From Gymnopus androsaceus JB14 (Eukaryota; Basidiomycota; Agaricomycetes; Agaricales; Omphalotaceae), in the NCBI GenBank assembly GCA_009733575.1, contig ML769722.1, positions 1 through 64,000 on the forward strand: a stretch of 64,000 nt of DNA, in the 5' to 3' direction. The position numbers were made by a program, and so were the translations under genes. This document shows, one piece after another, positions 28,425 to 39,205 of the stretch (position 1 is the stretch's first letter; every line of letters starts with the position of its first letter). Under the pieces are notes generated by a model. The model was not told the DNA's origin. It saw only the letters and a program-made list of their open reading frames with translations, and made no database searches.

Positions 28425-30535
28425 GTATTGAAGAACGTTCTGGCTTCTCCAATATTGTTCTTCGATACCACTCCCTTGGGCCGCATTCTATCCCGTCTTT
28501 CGAAGGATCAGGACACCCTTGACACCATCCTTCCTTTGAACATGATGCAGGTCGGTTTCCATCTGCAAAACCCTCCTCGTAATTCGCTAATCACACATGA
28601 TAGTTTATGAGGATTTTCAGCACAGTAATTGGCACCGTTGCTCTGGTTTTCTACACGTTTCCATTGCTGGGCATTATCTTCGCACCAATGAGCATTATCT
28701 ACTGGTTTATTTCCGCGTATTACCAGCAAACTTCGGTCGAAATTAAACGCCTAGATTCTCTTGCTCAGTCGAACTTTTACATGCTAATCTTTTATAGAAA
28801 TACTCACCGGAATTGCGACTGTGCGCGCTTACCGAGACAAAGTATGTGACCTTTTCCCTTTGGGTGGTGCTCTCTGACCAGGTTACGTCCCTAGAACCGT
28901 TCAATGGAAACTTTCGAGCTGAAATACGACCTTGAAGGACGGGCATACTATGTTACGATCTCTCTGCAGCGGTGGCTCATCTTGCGATTGGACGTAGGTT
29001 TGCCTCTGTGTTTACTCTTTTTCAAGACTGATGCCACTAATGCAGCTGTTCGCCAACGTTCTCATTCTGGGGATTGCCCTATTCGCTGCAGGGTTCCGGA
29101 ATTCTGTGAATCCGAGTAAAATCGGGGATGTTCTATCATATTCGTTAAGCGGTGAGTTCATCTATCTTTTTTGTTTTGGAAAATGTAGCCCTGACTTGTC
29201 ATGATATTTCAGTGGCCCAGCTTTTCTGTGAGTGGCCTTGATTAAACTCTGAAACTTGGCTCATTTTCTCCCCTTCAGCTCAGATCATCTATCAATTCAC
29301 CCAGAATGAACAAAATATGAATGCGGTTGAACATCTTTTGGTTTACACTGAACTTCCATCCAAGGAAGCTATTTCCAGTCCTCCGTTGATGAACTGAGCG
29401 CCTCCTATCCTGCCCAAGGGGAGATTGAGTTCACAGATGTTGATATGGTGTATAGAGAGGGACTTCCGCTCGTGCTGAAAGATGTGAGCTTCCACGTGGA
29501 ACCAAGAGAGAAGGTATGTGCGACCACCAGAATAGTTGCTCATGCCCACTTTATTGACGATCTATAGATTTGTATTGTTGGCAGAACGGGAGCTGGTGTG
29601 TTTGACCTGGTGGAAATTTACTTGTAGCTTAACGGCTTTGCAAAACAGGGAAAAGCACACTTCTTCAAGCACTCTTGCGGTAAGATACCTTTTTAGCATT
29701 CGACAACTTCTCATGGTCCGCATTCCAGAGGTTGCGAGATACAAGGCGGGAGTATTAAGATCGACGGATGAGATCTCAGCAGTGTTGACCTTGAAACATT
29801 ACGCATTAAGCTGGCCTTGGTACCTCAAGACAGTGCGCTGTTCCTTGGAACTTTGAAACAAAACCTGTGTGTCTTCTTCACATATCATTCGTTCTAATTA
29901 TTCATTCAAACTCGGTAGAGATCCCCTCGGTATGCGAACCGATGCGGAACTGATTTCGGTACTCCACCAGGCTTGTTTGTTACGAAAGGGGCAGCCTAGT
30001 AATCCATTGCCTGCAGAATTGAGGTTTAGTTTGGACTCTGAGATTGGAGATGAGGGTCAGCTTGTATTTTTTCTGTAAAGCTCGAGTACTCACTGCCTTC
30101 AAGGTTCAAACTTTTGTGCCGGAGAAAAGCAGTTGTTGGCACTATGTCGCGTATTGGTACAAAAACAGTCAGATTGTCATTCTGGTGAGTCCATGTCATA
30201 GGATTTCGATTGTGTTGTTGTCTAACCGTCAGCCACGAGTAGCGTGGACGTTGAACCGATGTGAAGATCCAACAGATGATCCAATCCGAAATTTGCTTCT
30301 TCCACACTCTTATGCATCGCCCATCGGATACACGCTGTAGTGCATTATAACGTATACTTGTCATGGATTCAGGTAAGTAGGATGGCGGAATTCTTGTTTA
30401 ACTTCCAATCCAACGCTCTCTGTAGGTAAGGTCGCGGAATACGGCACCATGCTCGACCTCTACGACCGCGAAGAGTCTATCTTCTGATTGCTGTGTTATG
30501 AATCTGGATTATCAAGAGCTGATATAGTCCGCTTG
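28425..30535 (+). pseudogene. ABC-C (MRP/YOR1-type) transporter relic, second half
   Basis: ABCC proteins export conjugates and drugs, with two membrane domains and two nucleotide-binding domains. The relic starts inside TMD2: LKNVLASPILFFDTTPLGRI, LSRLSKDQDTLDT, VIGTVALVFYTFPLLGIIFA, TSVEIKRLDSL, YYVTISLQRWLILRLD, NEQNMNAVEHLLVYTELPS. NBD2 follows: EIEFTDVDMVYREGLPLVLK, Walker A GRTGAGKST (split by an intron at about 29599-29649), LALVPQDSALFLGTLKQNL, DPLGMRTDAELISVL, and the signature-like CAGEKQLLALCR. After VIL the Walker B Asp-Glu is missing, and the text resumes at ATSSVDVE-like sequence. Frameshifts occur near 28790 and 29395. The end shows YGTMLDLYDREESIF and a stop near 30485. It is non-functional. 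The fusion point with Rrp5 is abrupt. Confidence 0.85.
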
Positions 30536-30684
30536 CGAGAAGCTCATAAATGGGTACAGTGACGCCAGCCTACTTACTGATCAGGAAACCGTTGTAGCAT
30601 ATATAACCCAACTCTCTATATCACTAGAATTACTTACGATACTTATCTGTCATTGAATAACCCGCTCTCACTCTAAATTTACAG

Positions 30685-31865
30685 ACTAACTCCTCGAAGG
30701 ATCTTATTCAAGTGCAAATACCTCGATTCACAGTGACTGCCAGCGATCATCACTTTGAAACAATCTCAAACATCATCACTCGACTACTCTACTCCAACGC
30801 TGCACATAAACAAAAACCCACGTGACACCGTAAGCGAGCCCATCTGACCGCGTAGACCATCTGAAGACCCTTTTCTTCCAATATGATTTCACTGACCTCA
30901 CAACCTCCGCGGAAATCATCTTTGATCTTCAGCGCCAGATGAAGGAAGGCGCTGGACGTAGAACATATCATAGAAAAGAATCCCAGACCAGGAGAGGCAG
31001 AGCCCCAATTGGAATTGATGAGACTTCGGGCTCACATGTTCCTTCTCGCAGAAAGGCTGAATTTCCTATTCGAGGCTATCAAACCGGTGGATAGGAAGGA
31101 TGACCAAGCAGACCAAAAATCAGCAATGCTCCTATACGCGTCGTCCTCTCAAATACCCTGGCGAATGGTTGATGAACACAGAGATCTTTTAGCAAAGCTG
31201 GCCGTTCAGAACATTGACTTTTACTGGCTAAGGCGTCAGGTCCTACAAGCGTTCGATGGATCAATGGATGCTACGTGGATGGAAATCCTTTCAAAATACG
31301 ATGAGCCTGCGTATCATCTGCTTTTAAAGGTAATTTGCCCAATAATTGATGTTTGACCCATCTAACCAATCTTATAGCGAGGAATATTTGTCCTTTTGGA
31401 CTGGTCAACACTTCCTCCTGTAAGCGGAATCACCATCTACGAGAGCTTTGAGCTTTCCCTGCATCCACTACGGCTACAGATAGATGCCAAAGTTGGCCGT
31501 CGAATCATGGAATACATGTATCCCTCTCGGAAGAATCGACGCCATAAATCTATCAAAGATGTCCCTCAGCCAGATACCGCTGTGGAAAGCTCATTCCTCT
31601 TATGGATAGTCCTGGATTAGTGAGCTCAGGGTTTATGGACCATGCGTTAGATCCAGGCTCGTTGGCTCCATTGCGGAAACTGGGTACTTCGTGCTCCTTT
31701 ACAGATTTACGTTCCTCTGCTGCTCAAGATTCGGCGCGAGTGTTGTTAAAGCCACCGTTACACAGAACTCGGTCCTCAGAGTATTTAAAACGCAACCAGA
31801 CCATGGTGGACGGTTTCGAACGGGAGCCAAAAACGGCAAAAGACTCTGAATCGGAAAAATGGTAA
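30685..31865 (+). pseudogene. FMP27: Fmp27/BLTP2 (bridge-like lipid transfer protein) relic, left part
   Basis: Fmp27/BLTP2 proteins are giant tube-like lipid transporters at ER contact sites. The segment belongs to their C-terminal region: VQIPRFTVTASDHHFETISN, IITRLLYSNAAHK, FFQYDFTDLTTSAEIIFDLQ, MRLRAHMFLLAERLNFLFEA, LLYASSSQIPWRMVDEHRDL, then an intron (about 31329-31377), and FVLLDWSTLPPVSGITIYES with FELSLHPLRLQIDAKVGRRI and MEYMYPSRK. Next comes a Ser-rich linker with LHRTRSSEYLKRNQTMVDGF. A stop at 30823 and frame changes near 31005 and 31617 show decay. The N-terminal ~2000 residues are not in the window. The text breaks at 31865 because of a Helitron-like insertion and resumes at 33667. 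Confidence 0.7.
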
Positions 31866-33666
31866 CCAGTAATGTCCCGCTTACGCGAGACAATCCCCGA
31901 CTTGCTCAAGTATGCACGATAATTACAAAGCCAAACAAAGCACATAAAATTGAAGTAGCTGTACACGAAACAAGTACTTCATAATAACCAGCAGCTAAAG
32001 CTCAGTGAGTGATCTGCAGTCATCGAATTTAGTGAAAGCCAAACGAATGCTATGCAGAAGACAGACCTAGCGGTGTTAATGGTATGGGAAACATGAGCAG
32101 CCGAGCCAACATCATTATCGCAGAGAGGAGAAGTCGAGAAGAAAGTGTTCACAAAACCAGGGGCTACGTCGAACCAAGGCGTAGTACGTACAGTGTCAAA
32201 CCACCCATTGCGCACGTTAGCGAAGGCTACAAAACCTACGGTGCTGTCGTGATCGATTAGAGCAGAAGCACTGCTAACGCAAACGCTGCGAGTTCAAAGC
32301 AAGTCGGGGCAAGCGGTTTTTATTGAGACTTGTGAAGCATTCCTGGCACAAGTAAACCTGAAATGAGTTGCATTCAACATCGGTGGCTTGAATACCTTCT
32401 GGATCGAGCATCAGTCCATCAAGAGTGCGGGCAATATATGTGAATCGCCAGGTCGGCGTATGGTGCAGAATATAAGGGTCCGTGACCTTAAGAATTGAAA
32501 GATCAGGACAATCAGCGAGTGATACATGTTGCCCTGCTCGTTTTCGATCTTTGGATCCGCAACATGCACATACGTTTAAACGTTTGTACTGCACATTTGC
32601 GTGATAAGCCTCAATACATGACAGAATCGTTCTTTCTGGTATCAATTGTGGCCAAGTGGCTCTGGCGTTTTCATCCGAATTTGCATGCACGGCCGCGCGC
32701 TCAATCCGTGCCTCTCAACGCTTATCTTTCTGTCGAACTGATTTATTTTGGGATTCACAAGACTCATTGCACAGAGAGAAACTTCGAATAGTATCTAAGA
32801 AGGTTTCAGGGTATCCTTTTCCATTCAAAACCAGGAGAACGAGTGTTCGCAAGTTGAGTTGTTGATATGGAAGTTCATGATAAGTTTTCATATTTGAAAA
32901 AAGATATTCATCAACAAGTTGCTTGGGGTGCATTTTAAAAAACCGACGGAAGTCTCTTTGGAAACAACAAGCGAGCAGCTGCGTTAAATCCTTATTCTGT
33001 ATACGTATGCCGGAATAGGGGCATTTAGTGAAATAGGTTGCTTGTCGCTGACGGACTCGAAGTTGGCTCTGCATATTTGCCATATCCGTGTTAGAAAGAG
33101 ACGATATGATTTGCACAATTGAGGGCAGCGCACAAGGATCAAACAAATCATCTTGTCTTGAATCAAGGTGCTCTGGATACGAGAACAATGCCCTAGCAGT
33201 CTCCACGGCATTTTTTCCAACCTTCGATATTACGTGCTCCACAACTAATCGGTAAAGATGAATATTGCTTTGTAACCGAGGTAGGGTCGCACAAGTGCTT
33301 TCATACAGCGTACATATCTTGTCCGTTCTTGCTTTCTTGCTCAATTTATTCCACTGTGAGTAGGATAGGGGGGGCGAAAACTCAACGTAACAATTGAAAG
33401 GTAACTTGCTAAATGCTGCATATAAAGTTTCTGTATCATTGTGAAGCCAGACTGGTGCAGACAAAGCAATTTCAGGGTATATTGAATCGAATCCGACCAA
33501 CATTAGACGCGAAAGCAGTAAAATGTAGGCAAAGGTGAAACCTGCAGTACGTAAGCAATTGACGCTGTCGAAACGTGGGAACATCGGGAGGGGCTGGATC
33601 TGGACAACCTGAGGACCGATCGTACGGTACAAGGCCCTCCCTCTCACTCCGTTCGAGAGTCGGGGA
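31866..33666 (-). mobile_element. Helitron-like insertion in the Fmp27 relic
   Basis: Read on the - strand the 5' end is TCCCCGACTC at 33666, preceded by A. The 3' end is CTGG at 31869-31866, followed by T (CTRR/T as in Helitrons). Ten bases before CTGG is a small hairpin, CTCGC-GTAA-GCGGG. Just inside it, AGTCGGGGAT (- strand of 31893-31902) is the inverse of the 5' terminal ATCCCCGACT, an asymmetric terminal repeat as described for Helitron2/Helentron elements. There is no target duplication, only host A/T at the joint. Removing the element joins host sequence to give the Fmp27-like NAAEMKTRSSRKTFVLV. No Rep/helicase domain is present, so it would be non-autonomous. Confidence 0.6.
32274..33647 (-). 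pseudogene. Protein of the Helitron-like element, one premature stop; possibly DUF6570-related
   Basis: A frame of 310 codons (33647-32715) ends in TGA. The same frame then continues without further stops to 32274, so a single nonsense codon (probably from CGA) interrupts a protein of about 455 residues. The C-terminal part has a CxxC pair in NVCACCGSKDRKR, a second pair in YLCQECFTSLNKNR, and then LPRLAL. This resembles the cysteine-pair domain (DUF6570) that precedes Helitron helicases in Agaricomycetes, but the usual continuation is missing. The N-terminal 300 residues are not recognised. All of it lies inside the insertion. Assignment to DUF6570 is from memory and tentative. Confidence 0.45.
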
Positions 33667-34420
33667 TGCTGCAGAAATGAAGACGCGCTCTTCCCGAAAG
33701 ACCTTTGTGTTGGTCAGGATATCAAGGTGGGCTGTTCTCCCTTCATTATGACTTCCTTTGCTGAAATCTTCAATCAGTCTTCATCTTCTACTGAGTACTA
33801 TGAAGGAGGATGCATTCTCTTGTTGAGATGCTCGGATTCGCACTCGAGATTTGGAGTTTTGAAACCAGACTTTGAGTGTAAGTCATATCTACCTTGTGTG
33901 TAATTCTTCCAAATGCATATTTTTTTTTAGTTTGAGGAACTGGTCAACCAATCCATACCTTCGGATATGAGCTAGAGAGGTTGGGTCAAGATGGCATTCC
34001 AACAGCCTCTTGTTCCGGTCCGTCCTGTGGCTCAAGAACTCATTTTGAAAACAAAGTGGATTGCCTCCAAAAGTACAACCGCTGTCATGGAACACGGGAT
34101 TCCTCCAAAATCTGCTCCTCCCAAAGCTATTGCCATTGTTCTGCACAACGATGAAGAAGCCAATGAACCGGAAGGTCATCGTTCATCTTCCTCTTTTGAT
34201 CTCCATCCTCCACCAAGTTCCAAAAGGCATTGGAAGAAAGCCTCTCATTGAAAAGCTGAACCTACCGCCGTCTTTGGAACTGGCCCTCTAACTGCTGATC
34301 CGGAGTGCCTAGACAATGAAGAGTTCGGTGTATCAAGACCACCTAGTCGCAAGAGGATGATTCTATATTCAGCCGAACATCTTCCAAGTCTGGCAAAATT
34401 GATACCCCCAACAGCGTATG
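33667..34420 (+). pseudogene. FMP27: Fmp27/BLTP2 relic, right part (C-terminus)
   Basis: Continues the piece ending at 31865: MKTRSSRKTFVLVRIS, MKEDAFS, DARIRTRDLEF, an intron (about 33872-33927), then FEELVNQSIPSDMS, GWVKMAFQQPLVPVRPVAQE and LILKTKWIASKS. The C-terminal tail carries FGTGPLTADPE, EEFGVSRPPSRKR and, in another frame, SRTSSKSGKIDTPNS. Stops (for example in DMS*RGW near 33972) and frameshifts break it. Up to about 34600 the + strand still gives plausible host-like text (DPKGSGLSKTSIPTQMINTL) that may be a further part of the tail. Confidence 0.65.
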
Positions 34421-35475
34421 TTCCTTTAAGTATTGAGATTCGTTTGCAGATGCTGACCATTATCTGCAGTCGTTCTCAAAGATAATCCATCATTGGACTC
34501 TCCCCGAACAATCCGATCCCAAAGGCTCAGGGTTGAGCAAAACCTCCATCCCAACGCAAATGATCAACACGTTGGCTGGTATAGGTGAATTCAAGGTGGA
34601 CCGCCAATTTTTACGAGGCTTACGGGTGCAAAAGCGAATGATCTGCGGTGTGATCACGAGAGGTTGAATTTTAGGTCGGAGTATGAGCCTTTGGCTAGTC
34701 GAAGAGTGGTTACGGATAATAGTAATCTTACAAGTAGTGTCTCTTGCTTAGCTATTTGGTGTATGTACCACATGCTTTTGAATGTTACCTGGTTTGCCTG
34801 TTTCGTGAAATCTAGTGTAAGCCTCCGCTATGCAGTTCAGTGTACGCTACAGTGTACGCTATGCTGCTGCTTGGCCGCCGCGTAGACGAAGTTTGTCATT
34901 TCAGCATTGCTCTGAAATGGCTGCTGAAATGAAATGATTCGCCTGGCTTACGAAAGATACCTTTTCGGGTAGCCTTTCAGCCTGGTTGAAGGTGATTGTT
35001 TCAGCTTCCATCCGAAACAATAGATTTCGGACCCTGGCTGAAGGTTCCCACTTCGGATAGTTTGAAAGTTTCTATTTCGTTCGTTCAATGAAATGTATTT
35101 TTTCTATGCTAGTCCGAAAATTTACGTTTCGCTCATGCATCGAAAGTAACTATTTCACATTATGCTTCAGCATGGCTGAAGCATAATGATTGGCCGTGTG
35201 TTAATTCCTCCGGAGGGACTGATCCAAGCGGTCGTCACAATGGCAGGGTCACCTTTGTGACCGCGGCCTTGTAAAAATCGCACTTTTTTTACTCGTAAAA
35301 ATTTGTTTCTGAGCGACCGTGTCTGTTCAATAGTTTGATGGATTCTGCTCGATTCATATATATTTAAAAATTATGTTTTTTTTGAGTGTTCAGCGGTCTG
35401 AAACAGCTAGTAACGATATTGATCAATGTATTCAATTAGCGTTTCTCAATAAATATATATAATGAGGCTCAATAA
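34421..35475. other. Non-coding region with many TTTCAG/CTGAAA hairpins
   Basis: From about 34880 to 35200 the sequence is packed with TTTCAG, TTTCGG, CTGAAA and CGAAA words that form small hairpins, for example CATTTCAGCATTGCTCTGAA around 34897 and GCTTCAGCATGGCTGAAGC around 35166. It is possibly a decayed inverted-repeat element related in style to the MITE at 39647. No gene recognised. Confidence 0.4.
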
Positions 35476-36065
35476 CTACATATCATTGTCATCATAACCT
35501 CGTATCATCATTAAAGTCTCTTCTAAAGCCGCATCGTCAAAGCTAGGCTCACTATCATTGTCCATGTCAAAAGAAATATCTCCAAAATTGTTCCGTTCAA
35601 GTGTTGGTTCATCCTCATAGTCAAATATATCTGCAGGATCATCTTCAGGTGATTCCCACTCACCCATGTCCTCATCCTCATCCTCATCATCGACCTCTAT
35701 AATTTCTGGCAAACTGGATGGAATGCTAACGGCACTGGTCTCGGAAGGCTTGGAAGCTACCGTAGGGATTGATATCACGGTAGGAGGAGGAGCTTGAGGA
35801 GGATCTGAGGCAGCCAAGGGGAGTGGTGTCGCAGTAGGAGGAGGAGGGTCCGAGGCAGAAGTATCCTCAGATGCAGGAGTGTCGCCAACTACAGGCATCA
35901 TACGCCGTCTAGCCTGGAGCCAAATAAACGCTTTGTGTATTCATCTAGTGGGTTCGCAGTGCCGTCAGTGAGAGCTTGAAGACTGATTGAGATTACGTCT
36001 GGGACAGGAGGATTATCCTCATCGGTAGCGCGCCCTGGAATGATACGATAGACATTATGCTCATC
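35476..36065 (-). pseudogene. Unrecognised C-terminal segment fused to the GDH2 relic, acidic tail
   Basis: On the - strand the GDH2 text ends at DWAAL and continues in frame as DEHNVYRIIPGRATDEDNPP, VPDVISISLQALTDGTANPL and DEYTKRLFGSRLDGV, which is not glutamate dehydrogenase. After a frame change comes RRMMPVVGDT, a Pro-rich stretch and a strongly acidic end (EVDDEDEDEDMGEWESPEDD ... DDNDM stop at 35476). I do not recognise the family. It resembles C-termini of transposon-linked basidiomycete proteins only vaguely. The frameshift argues against a working gene. Confidence 0.45.
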
Positions 36066-37945
36066 GAGTGCAGCCCAGTCCATCATATCCGCTGTACCCT
36101 CTACACCACAGACATGAGCAGAAGGCAAGAGTAGGGAATAAACTTATCGACGAACCATCAGGACCAAAGAACAACAACTCTGGCTTTTCGTACAAGTCAA
36201 CCAGTGTCTCCTTGATTCCGGGTGTTTTACCTGGGATTAGCAGGTCGATGATTGCCTATTATAACGAGGTTAGTCAGCGTGAGTAGATAAAGAAGAAGCG
36301 CACACGTACATCAACATATTTCTCGAAACACAACATCGGCGTAGCCCCAATCGAAGGCAATGTCGTACCCTTGGCTCCTCCTTCGGGAATATCCTTATTC
36401 TTCAACGACTGGGTCGAAGCCAAGTTGTAATTTTTGTCAAACCTAAACACATCGTTGTCAGTGTATGTTCATCAAAAAAGAAGAGAGAGACACTTACAAC
36501 ATCCTCTGATTAATCGAATACATCTCCTTATTCCTACTCATCACAATCCTAATCCATCCCCTCGCCACATTCCTAAACCTAAGATGGAACCCCCTAAACT
36601 CATTCCCAATAACGGAAAACATAGATACTGGACCTCGGGTAAAAACCCTAGATCCAAGCGCAAGGACAAGACGACCTTTGTAGGTTGGTAGAAGTTGATT
36701 TTGAGGATATGTTTGTTGAAGATGAGGAAGAATTCGAGGACTTGGAGGGAGTGTTTGTTGGGACTGTGCGGCGGATTTTGTCGTAGAGCTCCTCGTCGGA
36801 GAGGGGTTGGATGGTTTGGAGGCGTTAGTAAGAGAGGGTGGGCCTACACAGATAACGGTTAGAAATATGCAGGAAAGCGGAACGTATACATACATCAATT
36901 CCGTAGCATGGTCAGAAGCGGGGTAGTGAACCATAGCAAAGTTAACATAAAGCAATCGAATCTGCAAACAAGATAAATGCACCCATACAATAAGAGAACA
37001 CTCGCAGACCTACCAGCTCTGAATGAGTATGTATAACCTGCTCAATACTTTCTCTCGTAAACGTCTCCTCCCTAAACCTCCTCTTGATATTATTGTACGC
37101 TTCTGCATGCGCAGGTTGTTCTCGTCCAAGACGTTTTTGAGCTGCAGGTAGGCCGGGCTGAGCCTGTTGCAGAAGTGTTGTGCAAAGATCGAGCCGCAGT
37201 CTAACGACACGATCAGCACAGTGAAGACAGAGGGAGAGATCTCACTCACAAACATACATAACCTCCTGGACAGCATGCGTACCTGGGGCCTTCGGGAGGA
37301 AGAACGGGTTTTCAGGAAGAAAGTACAGAAGCAAAGCCTCCTTCCTGACCTGTAAGATGGAGTGTTCGATCGGCAGGGCGTTGGAGTTCGGAACGCGGTT
37401 GAGGTACAAGGAGATGATAGTGACGCCGTTGAAGAACTGTTCGACATATTTGCGAGCAGAATAGAGAGAGTAAAAGTGGTAGAGGTTGGAGAGGGCTCTG
37501 GTATAGAGGTTAGTAGATAGAGATAGGCGGAGTGTGACGCGTACCTAAAGAAGGTTGTAACCATCTTGTATCCGATAACAAGACGTCTCTCTCTCTCGAG
37601 CCTTGGACTTCAAAAACCTCCATGATGGGACCGTACCGTTGCTCAACGCTCCACATGATCTAGAATTTGGATGAGTTGCTGAACAAGGGAGCTAACGATG
37701 CTCTTTTATACCTTTTCTCGCTGGCCTTTTCCAAGGACTTGTCAGACACGCTGGTGATGTTTGTCGTGCCCTCTGCGTCCTTTGTGGCAAAGGTTTCTGG
37801 AAGACACACTTGTTGACGAGATAGCATCTGAGCTGCTGAGAAGCAGTCGCGGAGATGGACCCGGCGGAATGGAAAGTTTCAAGTCTGTAAGCATTGTTGG
37901 GCTTTGAGTTGTCGAGGAACAACGTGTCGATTCTAGATTCCACTT
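36066..37945 (-). pseudogene. GDH2: NAD-specific glutamate dehydrogenase (GDH2) relic, N-terminal to middle part
   Basis: GDH2 is the large (~1000-1100 aa) mitochondrial or cytosolic NAD-GDH that degrades glutamate. From 37945 down: NAYRLETFHSAGSISATASQ, QLRCYLVNKCVF, EHSILQVRKEA and FLPENPFFLP (frame-shifted), IFAQHFCNRLSPAYLQLKN, LLYVNFAMVHYPASDH, DEELYDKIRRTVP, SVIGNEFRGFHLRFRNVARG, MSRNKEMYSINQRML, IIDLLIPGKTPGIKETLVDL, YEKPELLFFGPD, a clean intron (about 36111-36161), then EGTADMMDWAAL. Introns are preserved but several frameshifts occur (near 36620, 36800 and 37200). The text matches GDH2 up to just before the NAD domain and is then replaced by the foreign segment at 36065. Confidence 0.85.
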
Positions 37946-38294
37946 AGCATGAGAAGGACCTGGGAGAAGAGGAAGAAGAGGAGGGGAGCGAGAAAGGGAA
38001 GATTGCTATGGAAGACATCGATGAAGAATAAACCGGTGGCGCGTTTTTTGTCTGAAGTTCCTAACCAGTCTATTTTTCACTCAAGCGGATTTTGCGTGGT
38101 CATGACGCGTGAAGTTGTCACTTGTGAGAGCCCCGCTTCAACTTTACTTGGAAAGATCCCTAGCAAAATGGAAAAAGTCTATACCCAAAGCGTTGACGCC
38201 GTATTTATGAATCTAAAAAAACATGACATCGGTAAGCCATGAGCTTGAGCAATCCAAACCGTCCACGACAAGATCACTCACAAAGTAACGACGC
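37946..38294. other. Spacer between the two permuted GDH2 halves, with repeat remnants
   Basis: 38063-38106 matches one terminus of the MITE at 39647-39932 (CAGTCTATTTTTCA...AAGCGGATTTT). 38135-38220 is about 80% similar to 52490-52570, upstream of the F-box gene (shared GGAAAGAT-CCTAGC and AAAGTCTA-AGCGTT-ACGC words). So this spacer contains material related to the F-box promoter side. Confidence 0.6.
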
Positions 38295-39175
38295 AACCCA
38301 ACTAGAGAACAACGCCCTCTGATACGCCTCCGGCAACCGCTTCAACAACGTCTCCAACCCAACTTCTCAACCAACATCTTGGGTATCGCCCTCCTCATCA
38401 CCCCATTCCTACTCGGAACATCCTCAAACAAATGCGAGCTCTCCAATTCAGCCTGGAGGTTATTCAACGTCGACGACAGCTCATCCGAGATGGTCGTGTG
38501 CGGTTTGGCTCCCTGCAGACGCGTGTGCTCTTTCCACAGGCATTGGAATTCGGCAGCAGTGTTTTCGATGATCTTTTCTTGGATATCCTTGACGTAGCTC
38601 TGGTAGAATTCGGATGGTTTGCCGTCTTTTGAAGATCATCAAGTCAACGTATTCTTGCGTTGAGAGAGCGAGACCGGCTAGGACTTCCAAGGAATAACTC
38701 GTTACACCACCTGGACACCGCTTGTTGAGGAACAAGTTTGCGCCTTCGACGATGTACTTGGAGTGGGTTTTCCCTCGCTGTCGAAGAGCGCAGCCATATT
38801 CGAGATGTTGATGGCTTCCGGTCTGAATAATGATTAGGCATCAGATAGACGACCTGAATGCACTGAGTGATCACATACCACTATCCATATCATATCAGCC
38901 TTTGCTCATAATAAAACACTTGAGCAACGTACCAGGCAATTTGACATCTTGCTCCTCAATCTTCACCAAATAGCCAAACCTCGTCCTATCAAAGTGCACC
39001 ACAGTCAAACGCAACTTGGTCAAACGAACGAGTTCTTCGAGATTGAGTCCAGCTGGGTCAGCAAGGACGCCACTTCCATCGATGATGGCGACGGTTTTGA
39101 GGAGGATGTCGTCTACAAGAGATAAACGTTAGAGGTAACAAGCAAAAGGACATAAACGCATGTATACTTACTTGA
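38295..39175 (-). pseudogene. GDH2: GDH2 relic, C-terminal NAD-domain part
   Basis: From 39175 down: LLKTVAIIDGSGVLADPAGL, NLEELVRLTKLRLTVVHFDR, RFGYLVKIEEQDVKLP, an intron, then RPEAINISNMAALFDSEGK and KYIVEGANLFLNKRC. A deletion of about 20 residues then leads into GGVTSYSLEVLAGLALSTQE, YVDLMIFK and, frame-shifted, the C-terminal helices (ISDELSSTLNNLQAELE). This is the part of GDH2 that should follow the piece ending at 36066, but it lies upstream of it on the same strand. The two relic blocks together cover GDH2 with only a small gap, in circularly permuted order. Confidence 0.85.
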
Positions 39176-39205
39176 TCCAAGATCCCCATCCGGACCCCGT
39201 CTGCA

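Noticed and set aside
36434..36691. + strand frame of 85 codons
   Set aside because: Antisense of the GDH2 middle part.
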